Below are positions 34,601-45,100 of a stretch of 64,000 nt of DNA, piece by piece. How positions within the stretch are numbered: the stretch's first letter is position 1; each line of letters begins with the position of its first letter. Source of the stretch: Asterochloris sp. CNOR1 (Eukaryota > Chlorophyta > Trebouxiophyceae > Trebouxiales > Trebouxiaceae); NCBI GenBank assembly GCA_963969365.1, contig OZ017754.1, positions 2,046,001 through 2,110,000 on the forward strand, read 5' to 3'. The translations under genes and the position numbers were made by a program. The notes beneath the pieces were generated by a model. The model was not told the origin of the DNA. It ran no database searches and worked only from the letters and a program-made list of their open reading frames with translations.

Positions 34601-37600
34601 GGCTGCACAGGTGCAGACACAGCTGCTCCAGGCCGGCCTTTACCTCGTCTGCCAGCAGGCGCTCTGGGGTCAGGACCCCTGTGGCCAATGGTTGGGGGAT
34701 GCGGGTGGCAGGGCTCCTGTTCGTGTGCCTGTTAAGGGGCGACAGGGGAGTGCGCACTGCCTCGAGCGCCTTCTGCTGCTGCGGCTGCCCCTGCATGTGG
34801 AGCACCAGGTGCTGTTGTGAGCTGCGGTGCAGATTCAACTGCTGGACCACATGATGCCGCACTGAGATTGTCATGGCATGCATGCAGGTGCTGGCAAGGA
34901 GAGTGCAGCCAATGTAGCACTTTGGCAGGGCAGCCAACAGAGTCAAACTGCGGGCCTTGTGCAATGCATGAGAGCGGCCACTCATAGCAGCAGCTGCTGT
35001 TTCTGAACAGCCAGACCCTGCCAGCGACCTGCACCACAGGGTCTGCCTCTGAGCAGAGGGCGAGCCACACAGCAAGTGGGGCAGCTCACCGCTGAGCTGG
35101 GTGCCTCAGAGACCGGCTGGGGGATGCCAGACAGCCTCCGATTGGAGTAGCCCCGCACAGGGGAGAGCGGGGAGATAAGACGCACACCCTCGGCCTGCAG
35201 GCAGGCCGCCGCTGGGTTGAAGCACGGCTGACTTGTCCAGGAGCCATACCACTCAGGTGCACTTGCGCATGGAGCTCAAAGTGCTTGCGATGCCGCTTGG
35301 GTGGATGGTGGCAGGCATGCTGCTGCATGGCGCCCAGCACGATGTGCATGACGGGGTTCACGCTGCAAATGGCTTGCTGAGGCAAGTTGCTGCTGCACAG
35401 CCAGCAGGGGATCCCCAGCCAAAGCAGAGGCTGCCAGATGCCCCAGCAGCCTGCGGTGACAAGCATCGCGGCACGCCTCACCTCGTGGCTGCTCTGCTTC
35501 TTGATGCTGCTGGGGAGGGGGCCAGCAGGGCCTGCAAGGCTGCTGCCCCCAAACTGTGCACACAGGTACCCCCAGCGCTCGGTGCTGCTCGCTGAGGCAG
35601 CTCCAGAGGAGTAGCCCTAAAGCGCAATGGGTGGCTCAGCATCGCTCTTTGCAGAGCACTTGCATGACATTTAGCAGCTGTTTGCAGCACTGCAGTCCCA
35701 GGTACCATGCTGACATGTTGAAAGGCTGCCTTGGGACCTGCAGGCACCTACCAAACCCAGGGCGCTGAAGGCAGCTTGCCAACCGCAAAGGTGAGCGAAG
35801 CTGCCTAACAGGGTTCACAGTCAAGCTGTCAAGAAGATATCCATGCTGCTGCCCACAGCACAAGTGCAGGAATGTCATCTATGCTTCAAAGCATCTTGCT
35901 CACTGGGGTCAGCTCGTCCCAGGCGCGGCAGTACTGACGAATGGGGGTTATGAACATTGTTGGGCTGAGGCCTCTCGCGAAGTCCTTGGCAGGGGTGCTG
36001 GCCTTGCTGCTCCCCCTGACAGGCTCCTGCAACAACCCACACTGCTTTGAGGAGGCCCTGTGGATTCGAAGCCTCCCTGCTGAGCATGGTGGCCCGACAA
36101 TTGTGCTGCAGGGGCGCCTGCAGAGAGACGCAGCACAACAGGAGGACCCCCTTCAGCTTTGACGGCCTCATCGCCTTGTCCGGCAGCCATTTGACCTCAC
36201 TTTTGAAGCTGGGAGCTCCAGGGGCAGGCCGAACTTGGGCATTTGCTTGGCGCCCATGCTGCCTGCGGACGCCTCGGCCACGGGCGGCGACTCTGAGGTG
36301 CGGCGCACCTGCAGACAGGAGGCTGTGTCTCAGTTGCAGCAGGTGGGGCGGAGCACTGACCAGGCAGCTCTGCGCCCAAAATTCAGTTTGAGTGGCAGCA
36401 CTGTCACACAGGGCAGGTCCCACAGAGGCAACCAGCTTGCTGGCGCTTCTGCCTGTACAAGCTCGTAGAGTCAGTGGCAGGCAGGTAGCAGTTGCCTGGA
36501 CAGAATCCCAGAGAAGCGCGTTCTGACCTGCTGATGAAGGGCGGCTGCCGTTCGGGCAAGCACCTGCCCCCTGCCGACAGAATGAGGTTCCACATGCAGA
36601 ACGCCACGGCTTGCACGGATGCAGGACTGCTGGGACAGTGAGCTGGTCACACCTTGCCAGCCGCGGTGGTGGGGGTAGGGGGTGTGCGGGCCGCCCCTGT
36701 CTCCACGATGGCCACTTCCAGCTTGGTGGGCAGCTGGGCCTTCAGGTACTTGGTGCAGGACACGGCTGCTTTGCCCTGCAGGACAGACACACCATAGAGT
36801 CAGGCGACAGGGTCTGCAGCCGAGCCGCAGAAGATGAGGCGACTGTGCAGGCAGGCCGCTTGTGCAGGTGGAGTGCCTGAATCCGTGCATCACAAGAAAT
36901 GGTTGAGAGGTCACTTCCGCCTGCTGCTGAGCAGAGCGTCCCTCCATGTCACTATGACATGTCGACATCAGCGATGTGAACACGAAGAAGTGCACAGCTT
37001 TATGCGGGCTAGCAACAACAACCAGCTGCTGAGCAGTGTGTTGCTTCCAGGGGCAGGGACTGGCCGCGCCTGCACAGATGAGAAGGGTCACACATGATCT
37101 GCAGACCTGGCGCTCCACTGACGCTCGGTAAAACAGCACAAGAACCCAACTCACAAGGCTGCTGTCTGCCAGCCACCCAGCACTGCAGGATAGCGCGAGC
37201 AGGGCAGAGTGGTCACCTTGTGTGCGCTGGTATGTGGGGTTGCAGGGGACTGCGCATCTGCCGCCACAATACTGGGGCTGGTTCCCCTCTGCTTGCTGGC
37301 TCTTGCTGCAACCGCCGCTGCACGCCAGCCCAGGAACGCTGAGCTCTGCAGGACATGGCAGAGAGTTTAGGAAGTGATGCTCATCTTGCAGGGTTGGAGT
37401 GTGGCTGGTCATCAAAGAGCCTCCACCAGATGCCCATAAGCTGAACAGGCAGGCTAATTGGGCCTGACAAGGGCCCAGGACAGGCTGCTCACCAAGCGGC
37501 CATGGAGAGTCTGCTGTGCATTGCTGCACCACATGACTGCTGCACTCCCTCCAGCAAGTCACCAGTACATGCAACAGGCTGACCTGGCTGCTCCCGACAG

Positions 37601-39160
37601 CCGTATCCATGGCGTGCCCGGTGCCTGCCAGCATCGCTGCGTGTGGCGCTGCCTGCTGCCCCGAAACACCTTCTGCCAGGCGCTGCGTGGCCACCACCTG
37701 GGGGCTGGCAACATTCCTGGGGGACCTCCCAGTGGCCACTCCGGGCCTCGCCATCTTGCCCTGCACGCAGTGCTTGTGCTGAATCCGGGCTGCAGGCACG
37801 CAGGGCTGCACTTGTGTGTTGTGTTTGTGCCCTCAGTGCCAGCAGTCATGCCCTGCACACATTGTGTGTGAATGGATAGAGCAGTGCAATAGCCAATAGC
37901 CGGCTGTAAACACAACTCGAGGCCCTGCCTGCAGTGGTCATGGCGGTTGCTTGCTGCTAGGCGCAGCCTCGTTCTGCGAAAAGGGCAGGGCAACTCAAGC
38001 AATGAACGTTCTCAGATCTCTTCGACACTGCCACCCAAGGCTCTGCAGCCTGGTTTATCACGAATTGATCACCTCCAGACGGGTGCACATGACGACCTGC
38101 TTCGAATGCCGGCGTGCTCATGCTTTGGTTTTACTGTACCTAGGATAGTGGCCCAAGGCAATGCACGGCAGGCTCGGTGAACCCCGGCAGGCATGCAGTA
38201 AGGCCATGCCTGATCTGGTCCAAGCCCACCTGCACTGCTCCAGTGCTGGTTGATGTGCGTGTGGTGTGCGCCGTGCTCTGCTTGACTCCAAGCTTCGCGT
38301 TGCCCTTTGCTGGGGCCACAGCCCTCGGTGCTGGGCCGCTCTTGGTCTGGGCAGCCTTGCCCTGCATGTGGTGGCAGTGCTGTTCAAGCATGCGGACCAT
38401 GAGGGCAGACACCCTTGCTGGGCTGTAGAACGCAATTGATTGGCTAACGAATGCATGAAGGAGCAGCATCCAGCCGCAGAAGTAAAGCAGCCAGCAGTGC
38501 CTTCACTGTTGAAGGGAGAGAGGCGGCAACCAGCTTGCTGCTCAATTGTTGCGCAGTCCAGAGCAGCAGATGCAACACCATCATCAGGGAAAGCACACAT
38601 AGCGCTGCAGGGGTGCAGGCTGACCTCTGCAGCCCCCCTGGCCTGCTCCTTTTTAGCGGGCTGGGCACCCTTGCTGGTCTTGCCTGCAGCACGCCCTGCA
38701 CTCTGCTGCCTCTGGACAACACCAGGCCTCAGGGCACCTGGTGCAGAGGCATCTGCGTGGGTTGACTTCTGCACAGCAGCATCCACATGTTACAGCCTGT
38801 GCTGCAGCCGTCCTCATTCAGTGTGGGCAAGACTGATCTCAAGAGCGTGGGCACAGGCCAGCAAAACCCCAGATTCCACACCTTGGTGGCATTCGTGATG
38901 GCTGCAGCCCTGGCAACTGCTGCTGCGGTCATACGGACAGCAGGCCACTGCGTGGGCTTGGGGATTGTGCGGCCGCTGCGCAGCTGCATGGTATCCTGCA
39001 CGAGAGGAATATGCATTGACCAAACTGTTGTTAACATTGGAGTCCACCTGCAGGCCTAAACAAGCCACCCAGGCAAATGACCCACCTCCTGGCTAGCTGC
39101 GGGGTGCATTCCTCCCGCTGCCATGCTCCTCGTCTGGCGAGGCTGCTTGCCGGTCGCCAT
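31678..39160 (-). CDS. Long SP/TP-rich protein with basic N-terminus and C-terminal coiled coil
   Basis: No family recognised. The start ATG at 39160 opens MATGKQPRQTRSMAAGGMHP/gtgggt. Basic exons follow: MQLRSGRTIPKPTQWPAVRM near 38980, GVVQRQQSAGRAAGKTSKGA near 38700, GKAAQTKSGPAPRAVAPAKG near 38365, MARPGVATGRSPRNVASPQ near 37754, GKAAVSCTKYLKAQLPTKLE near 36780. Next come FARGLSPTMFITPIRQYCRA near 35970, EGVRLISPLSPVRGYSNRR near 35180, VRTPLSPLNRHTNRSPATR near 34750 and a structured exon (DNLDYVPGLSVEWVPGSTG, LQIVKLLVQLAPQICDPTD) at 34330-33959. The end is coiled coil (EEKAAMLADFQASYTALAAK, HAAEMADMDMQVAVLQAAL). Near 31760 the coiled coil appears to change frame by one base, so the end is either 31678 or 31727. 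Many S/T-P sites suggest CDK-type phosphorylation and a role in chromatin or the cytoskeleton; that is inference. Confidence 0.55.
32536..34050. repeat. Tandem duplication of an exon pair and its introns
   Basis: Copy A is about 32536-33110 and copy B about 33480-34050. Exon one gives AAMRQQGAYSTPADSRLQ in A and AKMRQQGASSTPAHSRLQ in B. Exon two starts ATSPAILPP and ends ARSTLSGLT in A, and starts ATFSAIPSP and ends ARSTLGGLS in B. The introns between are also alike over long runs (gcgcctggtgggtgcctg, gcgcttctgcttcactccag, cagcttgggactctgga). Copy B has a gtgagc donor after the first exon; copy A lacks those bases and reads on to the next gtgggt. A third, partial match lies upstream of the exon near 35190 (cggcctgcaggcaggccg versus cggcctgcaggcaggcca). 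Confidence 0.88.
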
Positions 39161-39525
39161 TTTTGACTCAATCTGCCGGCATGCATACAAGCCTTGGCGT
39201 TCGCACAACAGGTTCCTGAGGCAGAGAAGACGCCGACAGCAGCTCACCTTGCTCTAGCTGACGGTCCCTACGCTGGCGTCTGACCGGGCTGCCCGCAGGC
39301 CAGTGGTTGTAGAAGCAGTAACTGAGTGCTCAGCTCTGCCTGAACAGGTTGCCTGGGGGCTCAAACTCTTTGCACAGGAGTTGACTGGCTCTGGTTTCAG
39401 GAGCGACTTCTCATCGGCAATGCTCGAGCCCTGTTATGGGTGACATCTCTGCATGCTCAGCTTCTGTCATGGGAACTCCACACTGAGTTCTCATGCAGAT
39501 GGGATGCTTGCAGTCTGCACAGCCT
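39161..39525. other. Short spacer upstream of the SP/TP-rich gene
   Basis: Probably the promoter of the minus-strand gene starting at 39160 plus the 3' end of the doubtful gene above it. Nothing specific was recognised. Confidence 0.35.
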
Positions 39526-40470
39526 TCACGACTGGATGCCAGGTGAAAGGCTTGCAGCCTGGGGCAGCACACCAAGCTTGACCTGTCCACGAGCAGCACA
39601 CCACAGAGCTTGTGGCGCTTCGCTAAAGACCAGACTGCCTTTGACCCACCAGGCCATGAGGTCAGAGGGCTGAAGAGATCTAAGCTGCCACTTGACGCAG
39701 CACAATGCCGCGTGCTGGTGAGCAATGCAGTGGCCGTGTGGCTTTGACAAGGGTGCCATCCTGCAGCACTCATGCAGGTGCAACATGATGTGGCTGAACA
39801 ACATGGCTGTGACTGCAAGTGCCATTCTGGTCTGCAATGGCTGCTGTCAGCATGACCAGTTTACCAAAGTCAAGCTCTACGCCCTCCATGTCCCTGCATG
39901 GACCACTCCCTGGCACCTCAGAGGCCTTGACAATGCCTGCTGAGAGCATGACCTCTGTGACGTGTTCGTCTGCGGCAGAGACACAATGCAGCACCCAATC
40001 TAACAGGGTCTCTGTTGCTGCGGCGCCGCCCAGAGCGCGTCAGCCCAGCTACACATATCTTGCTATTTGAGACGCAGCCTTCAGTATCTAAATGCAGCAT
40101 TCAGCTATATAGCAAGCCAGCAACCAGAAACTTGCCTCCCACCTTGTGGCTACCAGAAGCACCTGCAACAGCAGCAGCGATGCCACAGACCAAGGAGAGC
40201 AACAACTGGACTGCAGCCCATCCTCTATCATGTCCTGCATGCGAACGCATAGTCATAGTGAAATGGGTAATGAGAGTACCTGGTTGCTTGGCAGTGCCTA
40301 CCGACATCGTCCTTGGCAGCTGGCATCGGCATGATTCTGCAGAACTGACTTGTCAATCCCATAGGTGAGTGGCTGTCTGGAGCGGTGGACACTTCAAGAG
40401 GCTCCCCACAGTAGCCGCAAAGCTGGGGATGTGCTGGGAGCTTTGTGCAAAGAAATACATTGTGGGTGGT
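39526..40470 (-). CDS. Doubtful uncharacterised gene
   Basis: Minus-strand pieces that look coding: LPAHPQLCGYCGEPLEVS (a C-x2-C pair) near 40430, ATETLLDWVLHCVSAADEHV...EVMLSAGIVKASEVPGSGP and VELDFGKLVMLTAAIADQNG at 40020-39810, and AVWSLAKRHKLCGVLLVDRS or an overlapping frame near 39640. Donor- and acceptor-like sites occur between them, but neither a start nor a certain stop was found, and no family was recognised. A plus-strand low-complexity reading of the same region looks like a shadow. Confidence 0.28.
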
Positions 40471-40619
40471 CAAGAGAGTCTGTTGGTGCCTCAGCAGGGA
40501 GGCCCTGAGATGTCAGCTGCGCTGCTCAACACATTAGAGCACTGATCAGTGGGACACAGCCCAGCATTTGACAGTCAATTTGCATACGTTGTTTTTCAGT
40601 GACTGCGCAAGGAGCTCCC

Positions 40620-41894
40620 TCAGCTCTCCATCACTTGAGGCATGCTTTGTTCCCGCTTCTCCCGCTTCTTCCTCTGGCGCTTTTGGCTGCCAGGCTCCCG
40701 CTTGGCCGCGGGCTTGACTGCTGCTGCTGGCGGTGCTTCGGGCAGGGTGGCCTCCAAGTGATTTCGCAGCGCTGCCAGGGGGTCAGCGGCGAAGGCAGGA
40801 TGCTGCAACACTTGCAGCATCCTGGTGGTCTCTGTCTCCCTGCAGCGCACAGGAGACACAGGGCTGGAGTGCAACTCCCCGCAGACACTGCTTGGCCATG
40901 CAAGCATCAGACTTCATGATGATGACTTCGTAAGGCCAGACCTCCCTGCAAAGCCAAAGGCGGCATCACCATATGCTAAATTGCAGAGCAACTATAAACA
41001 CTCTCAGAACTGCTGAGCCTGTACATAATGAGCCTGCAAACGTTTGTGCAGCGCATCATCACTCCGATTTTGCCCCCAAGCAGCACAGCTCTCACTCGCA
41101 ATCATGTTGACTGATCAGCCTGCAAATTGTTGTGCTGTACGCCTGCAGCCCTCTCTCTCTCAAGCAGTGCGGTCCACACCGGGCAACCCCACTCGCATGA
41201 TCACAGCCTACCAGCCCATGCGCTGTGCACCTGCCGCCACTCCCCCGCAAGCTGCGCAGCATACAGCAGCGCGATCTGGCTCACGTGATCAGCCTGCGAG
41301 CCTTGGTGCTGGACACCTGCTCGGTCCGGCCCCTGCTGCCGGCCTTCCGGCCCCTGCTGCCGGCCTTCTTTCCAGCAGCAGGCTTGGCAGGAGCCTCCTG
41401 CACCTGCCTCAAGATGTCATCCAGGCTGCTGAGGTCTGGCAGAGGCTTGGCTGCCCTCCTGGCGCCCTTCCGCTTAGTGGTCACTGTGTGCTTGGCGGCC
41501 AACGCTGCCTGGCTGCTGCGCTCCAGCTGCTCCAAGAAGTGCTGCTTCTTGATGATTCGCCGCTTCAGGTGGCTGGGCTGGGGTGGCCCCACAACTGGTG
41601 CCTGCTGCTGCTGCGCCCCTGACTGTGCCGCCTGCATGCACCATGGCTTTTGGTGCCAGCCTGCTGCAGGGCTGCAAGCCTGCGTCGACTTATGCAGCTT
41701 GGGCACATAGCAGCCTGAGCTGGCCGCCTGCAGTGAACACAGCACTCTGTGGTGCACTCACTGTTCTGACTTTGCGGCCCTTTGAGCCCCCAAGCTTCCT
41801 CTTCTTGACCTGGCAGGGCAGCCATTCCGTTCAGTGGGGTTTGGAGCTTTTCATTTAGGCAACAGCATTTCTGTTGCCAGGCAGGCCTCACCAT
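40620..41894 (-). CDS. SLX9: Ribosome biogenesis protein SLX9
   Basis: SLX9 is a small basic nucleolar protein for 18S rRNA processing and 40S export. Exons: 41894-41892 (the ATG alone, followed by gtgagg), 41809-41762 (VKKRKLGGSKGRKVRT), about 41632-41284 (SHLKRRIIKKQHFLEQLERS, LPDLSSLDDILRQVQEA) and 40839-40620 (MLQVLQHPAFAADPLAALRN, then a basic Lys/Arg tail). The phases fit: 41809-41762 is exactly 16 codons, and the AC/G split at the last junction restores Thr. The terminal block F-x-x-DPLAAL-x-x-H is the usual SLX9 ending. If the first exon is not just ATG, an alternative Met (MAALPG) read through the acceptor would give a different frame, which fits less well. Confidence 0.8.
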
Positions 41895-42197
41895 CCTGAA
41901 CTCTACAGCTCAATGTCGTCAAAGAGGTACTCTACTGCCTGAGTCAATCCAGAAATCCGCCATGAGCAGCTGAGCTCGCTTGCAATCAATTGCCCTGTTC
42001 ATTCAGGAGCAGAAAGCAGCAACCCGAAGTCCTCCATCTTTGGCACATCTGGTCAAACTGCCCCTCCAGCTGTGTAGGAGGTCAGGCTTATACTCAGAAC
42101 GAGACTATCTCGTGATCCCAAGGAGCTGCGACACTGAGACCAGCAGATAGAATCTTGGTATCTCACCGCCGTTGCAGCAGACCCGGACACCACCAGC
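41895..42197. promoter_or_regulatory. Bidirectional promoter between SLX9 and HAT1
   Basis: 303 bases between two outward-facing starts. SLX9 (rRNA maturation) and HAT1 (new histone H4 acetylation) are both growth-linked, so shared control is plausible. No known motif was recognised. Confidence 0.55.
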
Positions 42198-45100
42198 ATG
42201 GAGGCATTCAGGGCCGCTAAGCGAGCGCGCCTGCAGAAGGCCTCTGCAGCAGCGCACCACCTCTGCGATGCCTCTCAGGCAATCACGCTGCACCTGCTGA
42301 GGCCGGGTGCAACGTCCCTGGCAGACAGGGCGGCCTCCTTTCACCCCGAGTTTACCCACCAGTGGTTTCCTGGCACTGATGAGGAGACCGAGGAGAGGAT
42401 CAAGGGCTTTGAGCAGCTTAGCATTGATCTCTTTCTCAGGCAAGCCATCCTTATGGGGGCCTGTGTGCCCAGCATGCTAAGCAACGAAGGTGCTGTAGCA
42501 GGCCAGCAAGGCAGCTTGTCAGGACATGACGGCAGCTCTACAGCAAGGCAGGGCTAGGCTCAGGTGGGCACCATTGTGGCTTTGAGGCCATTCTTGCTTG
42601 ATTCATGAACCTGTGGGGTCTGCCTGACCAGCACACTCTGGCAGCGCTCAGGGACGTCAGCCTGGCAGGCATGGGTTGGGTGCAGGTACGGGCTAGGTGC
42701 ATAAGCAAGTGTTGGCTTTTGGGAGCCTGTTGGCCCGGCAGACGAAGCACTGAGGTGCTCTTTCAGCAAGGGCAGCTGCCTGCAGACATCAATTAGGCTG
42801 CAGTAGTGCCCAGGCAGCATGGCAGAGACCTCGGGCTGACAGTTGGTTGTGCCCATGCAAGGCTTTTCAATGGTCACTGCAGCTTTCACATTGTGAGACT
42901 CACCGTCTTGGCTGCTTGTCAATCGCTACCAGTGCGGACACCTAACATTGCCATGAATCTCACTGGATGTCAAGCAGACTGATGTCTTCTGCTGCAGCCC
43001 GTACACCTATAAGGCGCATCTTCAGCTGACATTCTCCAAGCAGCATCCAGGGGCGGATGACTTGGAGAAGATCTTGAAGGAGGGATTCCCTGGAGGTAAA
43101 GGAGCGGCAACACACGACAGCAGTCCTGCTGCTTCGGAGTAGGGTCCAGACTGTCTACCCCAAAAGCACGCTAGGGTTTGTTTGCCTTAGCAAGGTCTGC
43201 CCCAGCAGCAGCAGTGGTTGTAGTGGCGTCCTGCTGCCACACAGCAGGTGCTTGGCTTCTGCCTGGGCAGAGCCTTGGTCAGAACCTTGGCTCTGCTGCC
43301 AGCCAAAAGCCTGCCTGCTGCCTGCCCAGCAGCCATGGGCTGAGGAGATGGCTGCCAGCTGCTAGTCTCAGCTCAAAGTCTGGCTGCAGGTCTTTCTGTG
43401 GGTTCATCTGGTGAGCCAACGTATCTGGAGGCGCTCAAGCTGGAGGAGCCCCTGTCCCACAAGAGCTGCGGGGCAGACGTGCAGGTTGGCATGCCTGCAG
43501 CTGGCCAACTCCTGTGCTGCAGGTGTCAGGCTGTGCGTTGGCGCTTGTGATGCTGTGGGGGCAGCTTCAGCCAAGCACTGCTTGCAGGGTTGATGGTCTT
43601 GCAGCGTTGATGGTCACGTAATTCATTGTGTCTGGCATCAGTCTGCCGCAGGTGTCAGGGTCCGCGCTGACCCTGCTGGATGCTGTGGTGCATGGTGTCT
43701 GAGTGTGCTGCAGCTGGAATCATGTGCAGGGCAGCGCTCTGTCATCCAGGTACAGATGCCAGGTCAATTGTGGCATCATTCACGGGTACACACACGCCTC
43801 AGCACAGCACATTGCCTGCCAACCCCTTGCAGCCTGGTGATATGTACTACCTGTTGACCTGCTGCTGAATGTGCTGCAGATCATACAAACCAATTTGGCC
43901 TCAGCGCCTCCAAATATCAAGGTGAGACACCTCACCAGGTCAGGCCTATAACCACAATGTGCAACTCTGCCTTGATGGGTATCTGGCTTTTGCCAGGTGT
44001 TGTACATACTTCAGCTCTGTTCAGAGCCTGGAGTATGCCTTATCATCAGCAGCTTGTTGGCGTCCCCATCTGCTGTTGATGGAAGTTATGTTGCTTGCCA
44101 ACCTGCAGGCTGCCACGCTCTACAACTCCTTAGGCAACTCGTGCACTGACGAAGAGTTTGCTCCTCTGCAGAAGCTGCATGCCAACCTGCAGCCGCTGCT
44201 GCACCTCTTTATTGATGGCGCCAGCAGCATCGAGCAGGACGACCCCAACTGGGAGCTCTTTCTGGCGTCGCAAGGGGGTCAGGGAAGCTTCCAGGTGGTA
44301 AGCCGCTGCATCAAGGGCCGCCTCCATGCGAGACCAGGGCCCAGACCCTGCGCTGTGACAGCCCAGTCCCTTGCCTCTGCCAGCTGTGCCTGCTGAGCCA
44401 TGTGCTGGTTCTCTGCCTCACACAGCGCATTGCACTGCATCTCCCCTGCATGAGATGGGGCTGGCTCCATGAGATGATGTTAGATTAGTGAGCACTATGT
44501 GGCCCCATGTTCACAAGACTTGAGTTCCAAGATGGGAGTCAGTCTGATGACATCCAGAGTAGGGCCATCCTGTGAAGGACCAGACATTGCATGCCATGGC
44601 ATGCCATGGTAGGCAGAGGCATGCCACGGCAGGCTGCAGGGCAGGATGCTGAGTGGGCAGCCAGCGCTGCCTGGTAAGCAGGGGCGCCCGCCTGCCTGCT
44701 CTTGTTTGACAAGTTGCCGCCTGGCTCAGGCAGATATCAGCAGCATCAACGTGTAGCTGGCCATGACATGTTGGGCTGCTGGAGTTATGGGCACCGCTCC
44801 CACAGCCGGGGATCAGCACCTTACCTCTCACATGTCTCTCAGGAGTATCATCTGTCCCCAGGTGGGCTTTGCCACTGCCTACCGCCTGTGGCGCTTCCCC
44901 GAGACGGCGCGCCTGAGGCTGTCCCAGGTGCTGGTGCTGCCGCCCTTCCAGCGCAGGAACGTGGGCACACAGCTGATGCATGCTGCCTATGCCTGCGCCC
45001 GCCGACATGGCGCTGCCGACCTCACGGTGAGCTGCTTGTGCCAGACTGCAAGCCTGTGTGAGGGCCCTGTCGTGGCGATGCACTCTGTCAATGCCGGCCT

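Noticed and set aside
36471-37811. A 446-residue minus-strand open frame
   Set aside because: It runs through several splice-bounded exons and their introns; only the parts in the frames GKAAVSCTKYLKAQL and MARPGVATGRSPRNV look coding, and the long run appears to be chance openness in GC-rich DNA.
44583-44640. Terminal inverted repeats of a small DNA transposon
   Set aside because: The palindromic units are too short and clustered in one spot, with no paired end, target-site copy or internal body.
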